Shown one piece after another: positions 7,825 to 16,514 of a DNA stretch of 54,689 nt (position 1 is its first letter; each line of letters starts with the position of its first letter). Under the pieces are notes generated by a model. That model saw only the letters and a program-made list of their open reading frames with translations. It was not told where the DNA came from and did no database searches. Source of the stretch: an uncultured Eubacteriales bacterium (GTDB lineage Bacteria; Bacillota; Clostridia; Oscillospirales; Oscillospiraceae); the NCBI GenBank assembly GCA_900319695.1, contig ONPN01000032.1, positions 1 to 54,689 on the forward strand, written 5' to 3'. The translations under genes were made by a program, and so were the position numbers.

Positions 7825-7867
7825 TCCGGAGCGCGTGTAAAGCGTAAACCGATAAAGCAAAAAACTG

Positions 7868-7914
7868 CGCGGTGTGGTGCAGTGGAGCAATCCGCGGCCC
7901 ACACCGCGTTTTTT
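7868..7914 (+). terminator. Attenuator hairpin between binding protein and ATPase genes
   Basis: CGCGGTGTGG (7868-7877) pairs with CCACACCGCG (7899-7908), followed by six T. An internal partial terminator at this place commonly gives more binding protein than transporter. The same arrangement recurs at 13017. Confidence 0.75.
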
Positions 7915-7935
7915 CAAACGACAGGAGATGAACGG

Positions 7936-9435
7936 ATGGAATCCGAAATCGTATTGACAATGCGCGGGATCTGCAAATACTTTCCGGGCGTGCGCGCACT
8001 GGAAGGCGTGGATTTCACCCTGCGCAAAGGGACGATCCATGCGCTGATGGGCGAAAACGGCGCGGGCAAATCCACGCTGATCAAGGTTCTGACCGGCGTC
8101 TACCCCATGGACGAGGGGGAGATCCGGCTCGAGGGAAACACAGTCAGCATTCACTCCCCGCAGGACGCACAGAACTGCGGCATCAGCACAGTGTACCAGG
8201 AGATTACGCTCTGCCCGAACCTCACCGTGGCGGAGAACATGTTCATCGGCCGCACCGAGGGCAGGCGCGTCGACTGGAAGACCATGGACAGACGCGCGGG
8301 AGAGCTGCTGGACAGCCTCGGCATTCCCGCCAGACCCCGGCAGCAGCTCGGCAGCTGCTCGTTGGCCGTGCAGCAGATGGTCGCCATCGCGCGCGCGGTG
8401 GACACCGACTGCAAGGTCCTGATCCTGGACGAGCCGACCTCCTCCCTTGATGACAAGGAGGTCGAGATGCTCTTTCGCCTGATGCGTGACCTCAAGGCCA
8501 GAGGCGTCGGTATTGTCTTTGTCACGCACTTCTTGGAGCAGGTCTACGCGGTCAGCGACCAGATCACCGTCCTGCGAAACGGCAAGCTCGTCGGAGAGTA
8601 CGACGTGCGAGAGCTGCCGCAGGTTCAGCTTGTTGAAAAGATGATCGGCAAGGATCTGGAGGATCTGTCCAATATCAAAAAGCACACGGCGCCGACGGGA
8701 CAGAACGTACAGCCTCTCTATGAGGCGGAGGGCCTTTCCAGCACCGAGAGCCGCCCCTTCGACTTCCACATCGCCAAGGGCGAGGTCAACGGCTTCACCG
8801 GTCTGCTGGGCTCCGGGCGCAGCGAGAGCGTGCGCGCCATCTTCGGCGCGGATCGCGTGACCGGCGGCAAGGTGAAAATCAACGGCAAAGACGTCCATAT
8901 TGCAAGCCCCCACGACGCCATGAAACAGGGCATCGGCTATCTGCCCGAGGACCGCAAGCGCGACGGCATTATTGCGGATCTCTCCGTGCGCGAGAACATC
9001 AACCTTGCGCTGCAGGTCATGCAGGGCTTTTTCCACCCGCTGTCCAAGGCGCAGATGCGCCAGTTTGCGGACGAGTATATCGCGGCCCTTCAGATCAAGA
9101 CCGCCTCGCAGGACACGCCCATCAAGGCCCTGTCCGGCGGCAACCAGCAGAAGGTCATCCTGGCCCGCTGGCTGCTGACGCATCCGCAGTACCTGATCCT
9201 GGACGAGCCGACACGCGGCATTGACGTCGGCACCAAGACCGAGATCCAGAAGCTCGTGCTCAAGCTGTCGGAGGAGGGCATGAGCGTGACCTTCATCTCC
9301 TCGGAGATCGAAGAGATGCTGCGTACCTGCTCGCGCCTGATCGTCATGCGTGACCGCAAGATCGTAGGCGAGCTGACGGGCGATGAGCTCACGCAGGCCA
9401 ATGTGATGAAGACCATCGCGGGAGGTGAAGGCTGA
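7936..9435 (+). CDS. Sugar ABC transporter ATP-binding protein (two NBDs)
   Basis: A 499-residue protein with two fused nucleotide-binding domains, the CUT2 form (YtfR/RbsA/AraG). First half: Walker A GENGAGKST, signature CSLAVQQMVAIARA, Walker B ILDEPTSSLD. Second half: a relaxed P-loop (GLLGSGRSES), signature LSGGNQQKVILARW, Walker B LILDEPTRGID. Powers uptake through the two permeases encoded next. The ATG at 7936 follows AGGAG; an upstream in-frame ATG at 7882 lies inside the attenuator hairpin. Overlap and close spacing with the permease gene show one operon. Confidence 0.95.
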   Translation: MESEIVLTMRGICKYFPGVRALEGVDFTLRKGTIHALMGENGAGKSTLIKVLTGVYPMDEGEIRLEGNTVSIHSPQDAQNCGISTVYQEITLCPNLTVAENMFIGRTEGRRVDWKTMDRRAGELLDSLGIPARPRQQLGSCSLAVQQMVAIARAVDTDCKVLILDEPTSSLDDKEVEMLFRLMRDLKARGVGIVFVTHFLEQVYAVSDQITVLRNGKLVGEYDVRELPQVQLVEKMIGKDLEDLSNIKKHTAPTGQNVQPLYEAEGLSSTESRPFDFHIAKGEVNGFTGLLGSGRSESVRAIFGADRVTGGKVKINGKDVHIASPHDAMKQGIGYLPEDRKRDGIIADLSVRENINLALQVMQGFFHPLSKAQMRQFADEYIAALQIKTASQDTPIKALSGGNQQKVILARWLLTHPQYLILDEPTRGIDVGTKTEIQKLVLKLSEEGMSVTFISSEIEEMLRTCSRLIVMRDRKIVGELTGDELTQANVMKTIAGGEG

Positions 9436-9436
9436 G

Positions 9437-10510
9437 ATGCTTAAAAAGAAAAAGATCGCCGACTTCGGACAGCTGCTGATCCCGCTGGTTGCGCTCGCAA
9501 TCCTGATTATCTTTAACCTCTTCCGGGATCTCAGCTTCTTCTCCATCGGCATGAAGGTCAACAACAGCGGCAACATTGTATTGACCGGCAACCTCATCAG
9601 CATTATCGACAGCGCAAGCGAACTGGCCATCATCGCGATGGGCATGACGCTTGTGACCGCGGCCTGCGGCGGACAGGACATCTCCGTCGGCGCGGTCGGC
9701 GCAATCTCCGGCGCCGTCTTCGTCAAGGTGCTGCAGGGCATGGGGAATATCACCGTCGGCACGGTGATCCTCGCTTTCCTGCTCTGCTGCCTCGCGACGA
9801 TCTGCTTCAAGCTCTTTAACGGCACGCTGGTCGCTGTATTCAAAATCCAGCCCATGATCGCGACGCTGATCCTGTATTCCTGCGGCCGCTCCATCGCATA
9901 CTGGATCAACGGCGACGCGACGCCTCAGCTCAACAGCCCCGTCATCAGCTCCCTCGGCATGACGATCCCGGGCATCCCGGTCCCGACGCCGATTTTCGCG
10001 GTGCTCTTTGTGGGCCTGCTCCTTTTCCTGGCTTTCAAGTTTACCAGCCTGAGCCTCTATACCCAGTCTGTCGGCATCAATAAGGGCGCGGCCCGGCTCA
10101 ACGGCATCAATCCCACGCTGATCCAGCTTCTGAGCTTTGTGCTGCTGGGCGTGTGCGTGGCGGTGGCCGGCGTCATCGGCGTGTGCCGTCTCGGCCAGCT
10201 CAACCATAAGACGCTGCTCGTCGACATCGAGATGGACGCGATCCTCGCGGTGGCGATCGGCGGCAACAACCTCGGCGGCGGCAAGTTCAAGCTGAGCGGC
10301 AGTATTCTGGGTGCGTATATCATCCAGATGCTGACCACGACGCTCTATGCCATGAAGGTTGCGCCTGTGAATATCAAAGCCTACAAGGCCATTGTCATTA
10401 TCATCATCGTGGTGGCCGGCTCCCCGGTGGTCAAAAGCAAGGTGACGGCGCTGGTAAACAAAATTCGCACGGAGCGCCGGGCAAGCACAATCCAGAAGGG
10501 GGTGAGCTGA
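9437..10510 (+). CDS. Sugar ABC transporter permease 1 (YtfT-like)
   Basis: A 357-residue inner-membrane permease of the BPD_transp_2 family, about 8-10 hydrophobic segments. The conserved region after the cytoplasmic loop, MDAILAVAIGGNNLGGGKF, marks the CUT2 permease that contacts the ATPase. The ATG at 9437 is 8 nt after GGAGGTGA; a GTG at 9425 would overlap that ribosome site and is less likely. The stop is directly followed by the second permease, so this transporter uses a heterodimeric pore like YtfT-YjfF rather than the homodimer of ribose systems. Confidence 0.92.
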   Translation: MLKKKKIADFGQLLIPLVALAILIIFNLFRDLSFFSIGMKVNNSGNIVLTGNLISIIDSASELAIIAMGMTLVTAACGGQDISVGAVGAISGAVFVKVLQGMGNITVGTVILAFLLCCLATICFKLFNGTLVAVFKIQPMIATLILYSCGRSIAYWINGDATPQLNSPVISSLGMTIPGIPVPTPIFAVLFVGLLLFLAFKFTSLSLYTQSVGINKGAARLNGINPTLIQLLSFVLLGVCVAVAGVIGVCRLGQLNHKTLLVDIEMDAILAVAIGGNNLGGGKFKLSGSILGAYIIQMLTTTLYAMKVAPVNIKAYKAIVIIIIVVAGSPVVKSKVTALVNKIRTERRASTIQKGVS

Positions 10511-11599
10511 ATGTCGGGCAATAACAAGAATGTCCACAGAGAACCCCTGACCGACGCGCAGCTCCTGATGGTCATCAGTATCGGCATCTTCGCTGCCATG
10601 TACCTCGGGGCGATGGTCACACTCGGCGGCGGTTTTCTGAAGGCCCAACAGATTTTTGACCTGCTGAACGACAACGCGGCGCTCATCATCATCTCCTGCG
10701 CCCTGACGGTCGTCATGATCGGCGGCGGCATCAACATCTCCGTCGGCGGCGTGATCGGCCTGACGGTCATGAGCTGCGCCCTCTTCCTCAATAACTGCAC
10801 GATTGAGAGCGACTTTGTGACCATCCTGCTGACTTTCCTGCTCGCGCTCGGCATCGGCCTTGCGTTCGGCCTGCTCCAGGGCTTTTTGGTGAGCTATCTG
10901 GAGATCCAGCCCTTTATCGTGACGCTGGCCGGCATGTTCCTCGCGCGCGGCCTCACAACGATCCTCTCCGTCAACCCTGTCAAGGTGACGCACGCTGGCT
11001 TCCTCGCCCTGTCGAAGACCAAGCTGAAAATCTCCTGGCTCGGCTATGTGGCGCAAAACGGCAATCTCATTCCCGCCAAGATCGAAATCGGCGCGATCGT
11101 CGCCGTTGCCGTTGTGCTCATCATGTGGATGGTGCTGCGCTATTTGAAGCTCGGCCGCAACATCTATGCCCTCGGCGGCAACCGGCAGAGCGCGCTGATG
11201 CTGGGCATTAACGTCAAGAAAACCTGCTTTTCAAGCTACGTGATCAGCGGCGTGCTGAGCGGGCTTGCGGGCTTCGTGTTCCTTATGCACAAGCCGGCCG
11301 GCAACGCCAGCGTTGCCATGCGCAGCGAGATGGACGCGATCGCCGCCTCCATCATCGGCGGTACGCTTCTGACGGGCGGCGTCGGCAATGTGATCGGCTC
11401 CTTCTTCGGCGCGATGATCCTTGCGACGATCCAGAAGATCATCGCTCTCAGTCCGCTCAACGCCTCCTGGTGGCAGGAGATGGCAAACGGCGCCATGCTC
11501 GGCTTCTTCATCATGCTGCAAAGCGTCGTCCTCTCCGCCCGCGCCAAGAGCAGGGGAAAACTTGAGGCGAATCAGCAGGGACACCCGAAAAAAGAATAG
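10511..11599 (+). CDS. Sugar ABC transporter permease 2 (YjfF-like)
   Basis: A 362-residue BPD_transp_2 membrane permease, partner of the one before it. It has the family signatures IGGGINISVGGVIGL near the N-terminus and MDAIAASIIGGTLLTGGVGN toward the C-terminus, and about nine hydrophobic segments. The ATG directly follows the upstream stop, with a GGGGGTGAG ribosome site inside the preceding gene. A transporter with two different permeases plus a double ATPase matches the galactofuranose/arabinofuranose type. It is the last gene before a terminator and a second AraR-controlled promoter. Confidence 0.92.
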   Translation: MSGNNKNVHREPLTDAQLLMVISIGIFAAMYLGAMVTLGGGFLKAQQIFDLLNDNAALIIISCALTVVMIGGGINISVGGVIGLTVMSCALFLNNCTIESDFVTILLTFLLALGIGLAFGLLQGFLVSYLEIQPFIVTLAGMFLARGLTTILSVNPVKVTHAGFLALSKTKLKISWLGYVAQNGNLIPAKIEIGAIVAVAVVLIMWMVLRYLKLGRNIYALGGNRQSALMLGINVKKTCFSSYVISGVLSGLAGFVFLMHKPAGNASVAMRSEMDAIAASIIGGTLLTGGVGNVIGSFFGAMILATIQKIIALSPLNASWWQEMANGAMLGFFIMLQSVVLSARAKSRGKLEANQQGHPKKE

Positions 11600-11689
11600 C
11601 AGGCAGACAAGTACCGTACAAATTCCTCTTTTTTCCCAGCATCTGCGGCCGGAAAACGGCCCGGCCCTGCGGAATTGTACAATGCGACG

Positions 11690-11733
11690 AAAAACCGGAC
11701 TTTTTCAAAGCAATGGAAAAGTTCGGTTTTTTT
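11690..11733 (+). terminator. Terminator of the first transporter operon
   Basis: AAAACCGGACTTTTTC pairs with GAAAAGTTCGGTTTT with one or two mismatches and runs into a long T tract. Between the stop (11599) and this hairpin a GTACAAAT half-site (about 11617-11624) and a TTGTACAA palindrome (about 11675-11682) may be further AraR contacts. Confidence 0.7.
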
Positions 11734-11766
11734 ATATAATTCTTTGAAATAATCGAGTTAAAACAG

Positions 11767-11876
11767 ATTTGTATGTATGTGAAAGAAAAAACGTGACAAA
11801 TTTGTATTGTTGATGCGGTCGAAAATGAGTTTTTGTAAGTACAACTGTTGACTTTCGTGACAAAAACCACTATGAT
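11767..11876 (+). promoter_or_regulatory. AraR-controlled promoter of ABC transporter 2
   Basis: Boxes ATTTGTATGTATGTGA (11767), ATTTGTATTGTTGATG (11800) and TTTTGTAAGTACAACT (11831), starts 33 and 31 bp apart. The third ends one base before -35 TTGACT (11848-11853); 17 bp later is -10 TATGAT (11871-11876). The middle and last boxes nearly match those of the first transporter promoter. Confidence 0.75.
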
Positions 11877-11945
11877 ATAGACAGAAAATCCGAATGTGTT
11901 CGGATACAAAAGCAGCACACCAAAATACGAAATGGAGGAAAAAAC

Positions 11946-12999
11946 ATGAAAAAGATCCTGGCACTGGTTCTTGTCCTGACGCTGATGTTCAGCCTGTCCG
12001 TCCCGGCCTTCGCGGCGGATGACAAGATCAAAATCGGCATCTCCATCTGGAGCTCCACCGACACCCTCGGCAGCGAGTGCAAGCGTATGATCGACGCGGC
12101 GGCTGAAGCCCTCGGCGTCGAGACCCAGTGGGTCGACCAGGCGCACATCTCCGAGCAGGTCACCGCTTCCGCGGAAACCCTCGCTCTGGCTGACTGCGAC
12201 GGCCTATGTTGCCCAGTTCTTCCGCGTGATCGACCCCGAGGCCAACCCCGATGAGTACGCCCAGGCCTCCGCTTCCCCCTACTATGTCGGCGCTGTCCAT
12301 GAGTCCGAGTTCGACAACGGCAAGACCCTCGTCACCATCCTGGGCGAGAAGGGCTGCCGCAAGATCGGCCTCGAGGGCTGGGAGCCGGGCGACGCCACCT
12401 TCCTGGGCCGCTGGGAAGGCTACAAGGCCGGCGTTGAGGCTTGGAATGCCGAGCATGCCGACGATCCCATCACCCTGCTTGAGCCCCAGTACGGCCGCAC
12501 CACCACCGACACCGGCCGTCAGGCTGCCGAGGCCATCATCCAGGCCAACCCCGACATTGACGCTCTGATCGTCGCCGGCGGCGGCGGTGACACCCTCCTC
12601 GGCGCGATCGCCGGCATCGAGGCCCAGGGCCTGACCGGCAAGATCGCCGTTGTCTCCACCGACTTCCTGCCCGACCTCGACGTCAAGCTCGAGACCGGCG
12701 CCATGGCCGCTGAGTCCGGCGGACACTACGCTGACCCCTTCTTCGCCTTCCTGATGGTCTACAATGCCATCAAGGGCAACTATGAGGTTCCCACCGACGG
12801 CTTCTATGACATGGTCTTCCCCTACATGTTCGTTGCCTCCCCCGAGGACTATGCCAACTATGCCCAGTACTTCACCGGCGAGGAGCTGCCCTACTACGCC
12901 GATGAGATCACCGAGCTGGCTGCCCTCGACTACGACGCCCTGGCCGAAGCCTGCGCCAAGCTGTCTGTTGAGGATGTCGTTGCCCGTCACGCAAAGTAA
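11946..12999 (+). pseudogene. Second sugar-binding protein, internal deletion and frameshift
   Basis: A binding protein of the same superfamily as the one at 6847, with a signal peptide ending VPAFA before ADDKIKIG and no lipobox Cys. The frame opened at 11946 reads as a normal family member to ADCDG (about 12200), then turns into nonsense and stops at 12254. The family sequence resumes in the next frame at YVAQFFRVIDPEAN and runs cleanly to 12999 (ending VARHAK). Between DCDG and YVAQ, family members normally have about 20-25 residues (the loop with a CN/SD-type motif); these are missing, so this is a deletion of 3n+2 nt rather than a single-base slip. Either a real inactivating deletion or an assembly error. 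Coordinates span both pieces. Confidence 0.82.
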
Positions 13000-13016
13000 G
13001 TCAATCACTGCAAACA

Positions 13017-13048
13017 GGGTGCGGGACTTCTAACCCGCACCCTTTTTT
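13017..13048 (+). terminator. Attenuator hairpin after the second binding protein
   Basis: A perfect 9-bp stem GGGTGCGGG/CCCGCACCC with loop ACTTCTAA, followed by TTTTTT. Same position in the operon as the hairpin at 7868. Confidence 0.8.
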
Positions 13049-13060
13049 AGGAGGCAAAAC

Positions 13061-13962
13061 ATGTCAAATACGATCGCAAAGCTCAAAGCCAGCAGGTATT
13101 ACGGTCTGATCCTGCTGGGCGCGATGCTCATTTTTTTCTACGGGGTCTTTAAGATCCTGACCCCCTCGAACTTCGGTTCCCTCTCTAATCTCTACACCTA
13201 TCTCCAGTCCTCCATCATCTACTCCGTCGGCGGCTGCGGGCTCTACTTCATCGTCGTGATGGGCCTGTTTGACTTCGCTGTCGGCGCGAACATCGTCCTG
13301 TCCTCCATCGTCGGCGTCATTCTGTCGCAGAAGTTCGGTTACGCCGGCTTCATCCTCGGCTGCCTCGGATGCGGTACTTTTATCGGCTTTCTGATCGGCA
13401 TGCTGTACAACAACCTGAATGTGCCGTCCATGATCGTCACGGTCGGTCTGATGCTGATTTTTGAAAGTGTCGCGGTCTTCGTCGCGGGCGGCGTCAAGCA
13501 GACGCTGGCTCCGGAGCTGCGTTTCTTCTCCGGCGCGCCCGGCAATATCATCCTCGCGGGTCTGGCGTTTCTGCTGATGTACTTCATCCTCAACTACACC
13601 AAGATCGGCACCTACTGCAACGCCATCGGCTCCAATGAGTTCACCGCAAAGAACATGGGCATCGACGTCAAGAAGTACAAGCTCATCGGCTTCATGCTCC
13701 TCCACTTCTTCGTCGGCATCATGGCCATCCTCACCGTCTCCTACGGCACGACGATGACCGCCCTCACCGGCATGAGCACCATGAGCCGCAACTTCCAGCC
13801 CCTCATGGGCACCTTCTTCGGCGTGGCCTTCCGCAAATACAAATCAACGGCTTTGTGGCGCTCGGCGCTCCGACGACGATCCAGAACGTCGTCACGGGTG
13901 CTGCGCTTCTGGCCATCGTCTCCCTGACCGCCCGCGGCGCCAAGGGCAGCGTGGTAAAGTGA
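13061..13962 (+). pseudogene. Sugar ABC permease, internal deletion and frameshift
   Basis: Begins as a typical BPD_transp_2 permease (MSNTIAKLKASRYYG; about eight hydrophobic segments; late motif MSRNFQPLMGTFFGVAF). After VAFRKY (about 13838) the frame degenerates into Arg/Ser-rich nonsense ending at 13927. The true C-terminus, INGFVALGAPTTIQNVVTG to GSVVK, continues in another frame to the stop at 13960-13962. Family members have roughly 20 residues of membrane sequence between those points, so material is missing as well as the frame being shifted. It is the neighbour of another gene with the same type of damage. The ATPase and second permease downstream are intact, so a full transporter would need this gene. 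Confidence 0.8.
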
Positions 13963-13972
13963 GGTGCCGGAT

Positions 13973-15514
13973 ATGGAAAACAAAGTAAATCTCAGCAAGG
14001 AGAGCAGCCCCGCTTCCGCCGGCAGAGTTCTTCTTGTCGCGAAAGACATTGACAAGCGCTTCGGCATCACCCACGCCGTCAACAACGTCTCCCTCACCAT
14101 CAACGCCGGCGAGATCCGCGCCCTGATCGGCGAGAACGGCTCCGGCAAGTCCACCTTCTCCCAGATGCTCTGCGGCATCTACACCATCGGCGGCGGCACC
14201 TTCACCCTTGACGGGAAGGAGCTCCACTGCCGCAACCAGGTCGAGGCCAACAACGAGGGCGTGGCCATCATCGTACAGGAGATGGGCACCCTCTCCGGCC
14301 TCACCGTCGCGGAGAACATCTTCCTCGGCCATGAGGAGCCCTTCATGCACATGGGCATCAAGGACACCCGCGCCATGAACAAGGAGGCCCAGCGCCTGCT
14401 GAACGAGTACGGCTTCGGCCGCATCAAGGCCGGCGACATGATCGACCACTACAACTTCGAGGACCGCAAGCTGGTCGAGATCGTCAAGGCCACCTACATG
14501 AAGCCCAAGATCCTGGTCATCGACGAGACCACCACCGCCCTGTCCCAGAACGGCCGTCTCGAGCTCTACAAGATCATGGACGCCATCCGGGCAGACGGCC
14601 GCTCCGTCATCTTCATCAGCCATGACCTGAACGAGGTTCTGACCCACACCGACACCATCTCCATCCTGCGTGACGGTGAGTACATCGACACCGTGCAGAC
14701 CAAGGACATGACCGAGGACGATCTCAAGCGCCTTATGGTCGGCCGCGAGATCGGCTCCGCCTACTACCGCACCGACTACGGCGAGCCCATCTCCGACGAG
14801 GTCGTGCTCTCCGTCAAGGACGTCAGCGTCCCCGGCCAGATCAGCCATGTGACCTTCGACCTCCACAAGGGCGAGATCCTCGGCTTCGGCGGTCTGTCCG
14901 AGTGCGGCATGCACGAGGTCGGCAAGGCGATCTTCGCCGCCTCCTGGGATCGCAGCGGCTCCGTCACCCTGGCCGACGGCACGCAGATCAACGACATCCC
15001 CACCGCCATCAAGCACTCTATCGCCTACGCCTCCAAGGATCGCGACAACGAGTCCATCATCCTCAACGAGTCTATCCGCAACAACGTCATCCTCCCGTCC
15101 ATCGACGACCTGGCCAACCACGGCATCCTGAGCGGGAAGAAGCTCACGGCCTTCGCCGACAAATACGCGAAGGACATGCAGACCAAGATGCAGAACGTGG
15201 GCCAGTTCGTCTCCGACCTCTCCGGCGGCAACAAGCAGAAGGTCGTTCTGGCGCGCTGGATCGGCAAGGGGAGCGACATCCTCGTGCTCGACTCGCCCAC
15301 GCGCGGCATCGACGTCAAGGTCAAGCAGGCGATCTACGCCCTCATGGCCGATCTCAGAAAACAGGGCAAGTCGATCATCATGATCTCTGAGGAGATCCCG
15401 GAGCTGCTGGGCATGGCCGACCGCATCATCGTCATGAAGGACGGCGAGTTCAGCGGTGAGTTCCTGCGCGACCCCAAGCTGAGCGAAGAAGACCTGATCG
15501 CGAAAATGGTGTAA
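13973..15514 (+). CDS. Sugar ABC transporter ATP-binding protein 2 (two NBDs)
   Basis: A 513-residue double-NBD ATPase of the CUT2 class. First domain: Walker A GENGSGKST, but its Walker B reads ILVIDETTTALS and no LSGGQ-like signature is visible where expected (YNFEDRKLVEIVKA). Second domain: degenerate P-loop, good signature LSGGNKQKVVLARW, Walker B LVLDSPTRGID, with Ser where the catalytic Glu normally stands. Such asymmetry is known in this class, with one functional composite site. Start at ATG 13973 behind GAGGTG; a GTG at 13964 is less likely. It would energise the permeases at 13061 (broken) and 15528. Confidence 0.9.
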   Translation: MENKVNLSKESSPASAGRVLLVAKDIDKRFGITHAVNNVSLTINAGEIRALIGENGSGKSTFSQMLCGIYTIGGGTFTLDGKELHCRNQVEANNEGVAIIVQEMGTLSGLTVAENIFLGHEEPFMHMGIKDTRAMNKEAQRLLNEYGFGRIKAGDMIDHYNFEDRKLVEIVKATYMKPKILVIDETTTALSQNGRLELYKIMDAIRADGRSVIFISHDLNEVLTHTDTISILRDGEYIDTVQTKDMTEDDLKRLMVGREIGSAYYRTDYGEPISDEVVLSVKDVSVPGQISHVTFDLHKGEILGFGGLSECGMHEVGKAIFAASWDRSGSVTLADGTQINDIPTAIKHSIAYASKDRDNESIILNESIRNNVILPSIDDLANHGILSGKKLTAFADKYAKDMQTKMQNVGQFVSDLSGGNKQKVVLARWIGKGSDILVLDSPTRGIDVKVKQAIYALMADLRKQGKSIIMISEEIPELLGMADRIIVMKDGEFSGEFLRDPKLSEEDLIAKMV

Positions 15515-15527
15515 GGAGGCGATGAAG

Positions 15528-16499
15528 ATGTCTAATACCGTGAAAAATGAACAGGAACCTTCCAAGCTGCGTACTTTCCTGAGCAGCGATACCTTTAAGG
15601 GAATGCTGCCCTTCATTGGCCTCGTGGTCATTCTCGTCGTCATGAACATCCTGACCGATGGCAAAATCCTCACGCCCAAGCGTCTGCGTCTGCTGATGAG
15701 CCAGGTCTACTATCCCATGATCGTAGCGACCGGCGTCTTCTTTGTCATGACGCTCGGCTCCATTGACTTCACCGAGGGCTCCACGCTGGGCCTCGCGTCC
15801 ATCGTGGTCAGCAAGCTCTCCTTCATCAGCATCCCCCTCGCCATTCTCGGCGGCGTCCTCACCGGCGCCTGCATCGGCGCGATCAACGGCTTCTTCCATG
15901 TGAAGTTCAAGCTCCAGAGCTTTATTATCACCATCTGCACGATGTACCTCTTCCGCGGCGTCTGCGCCTACATGACGACAGAGACCGCCGTCCCCGCCAG
16001 CGCCGCCATCAAGGCCCTCGACCAGAACTGGCTGAAGATTTCCGTCACGGTCGCGGTGCTGCTCGTCGCCTGGTTCCTCTTCCGCTTCACCCGCATCGGC
16101 AACGATATCAAGGCGGTCGGCTCCGGCGAGACCGCGGCGCGCTTCTCCGGCGTCAGAACCGACCGCGTCAAGTTCCTCGTCTTCGTCGCGGCGGGCGCTC
16201 TCACCGGCCTCGCGGCCTTCGTCAACGTGGTCAAGGTCGGCTCCATCACCGCCACCGCGGGCAACCAGCTCGAGACCCAGATCCTCATCTCCCTCGTTCT
16301 CGGCGGCCTGCCCATCACCGGCGGCGCGAAGGTGCGCTTCTCCAACATCATCGTCGGTACGCTGATGTACACCGTGCTCAACAACGGCCTCGTTATGCTG
16401 GGCTACGAGTCCCAGACCCAGCAGCTCATCAAGGGCGTCATCTTCCTGCTCTTCGTCGCCCTGACCATCGACCGCAAGGCCCTGAAAGTTATCAAATAA
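15528..16499 (+). CDS. Sugar ABC transporter permease (second system)
   Basis: A 323-residue BPD_transp_2 permease. Conserved features include MTLGSIDFTEGSTLGLASI near the N-terminus and LETQILISLVLGGLPITGGA in the C-terminal half, which contacts the ATPase. I chose the ATG at 15528 because AAGGAGG (15513-15519) is 8 nt away; the ATG at 15522 is too close. Intact in length and sequence, unlike the other permease of this operon. Sixteen nt separate it from araA, so transport and isomerase genes share a transcript. Confidence 0.92.
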   Translation: MSNTVKNEQEPSKLRTFLSSDTFKGMLPFIGLVVILVVMNILTDGKILTPKRLRLLMSQVYYPMIVATGVFFVMTLGSIDFTEGSTLGLASIVVSKLSFISIPLAILGGVLTGACIGAINGFFHVKFKLQSFIITICTMYLFRGVCAYMTTETAVPASAAIKALDQNWLKISVTVAVLLVAWFLFRFTRIGNDIKAVGSGETAARFSGVRTDRVKFLVFVAAGALTGLAAFVNVVKVGSITATAGNQLETQILISLVLGGLPITGGAKVRFSNIIVGTLMYTVLNNGLVMLGYESQTQQLIKGVIFLLFVALTIDRKALKVIK

Positions 16500-16514
16500 G
16501 GAGTTCAAAACAAG

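Noticed and set aside
6826-9909. A 1027-codon open frame on the minus strand across the first ABC operon
   Set aside because: It lies antisense to genes with full family motifs; long shadow frames are common in GC-rich DNA. The translation has no recognisable domain and is rich in His, Leu and Asp.
12200-12230. Programmed ribosomal frameshift in the second binding-protein gene
   Set aside because: A frameshift cannot supply the missing family residues, and no slippery heptamer is visible at the junction. Deletion or assembly error fits better.
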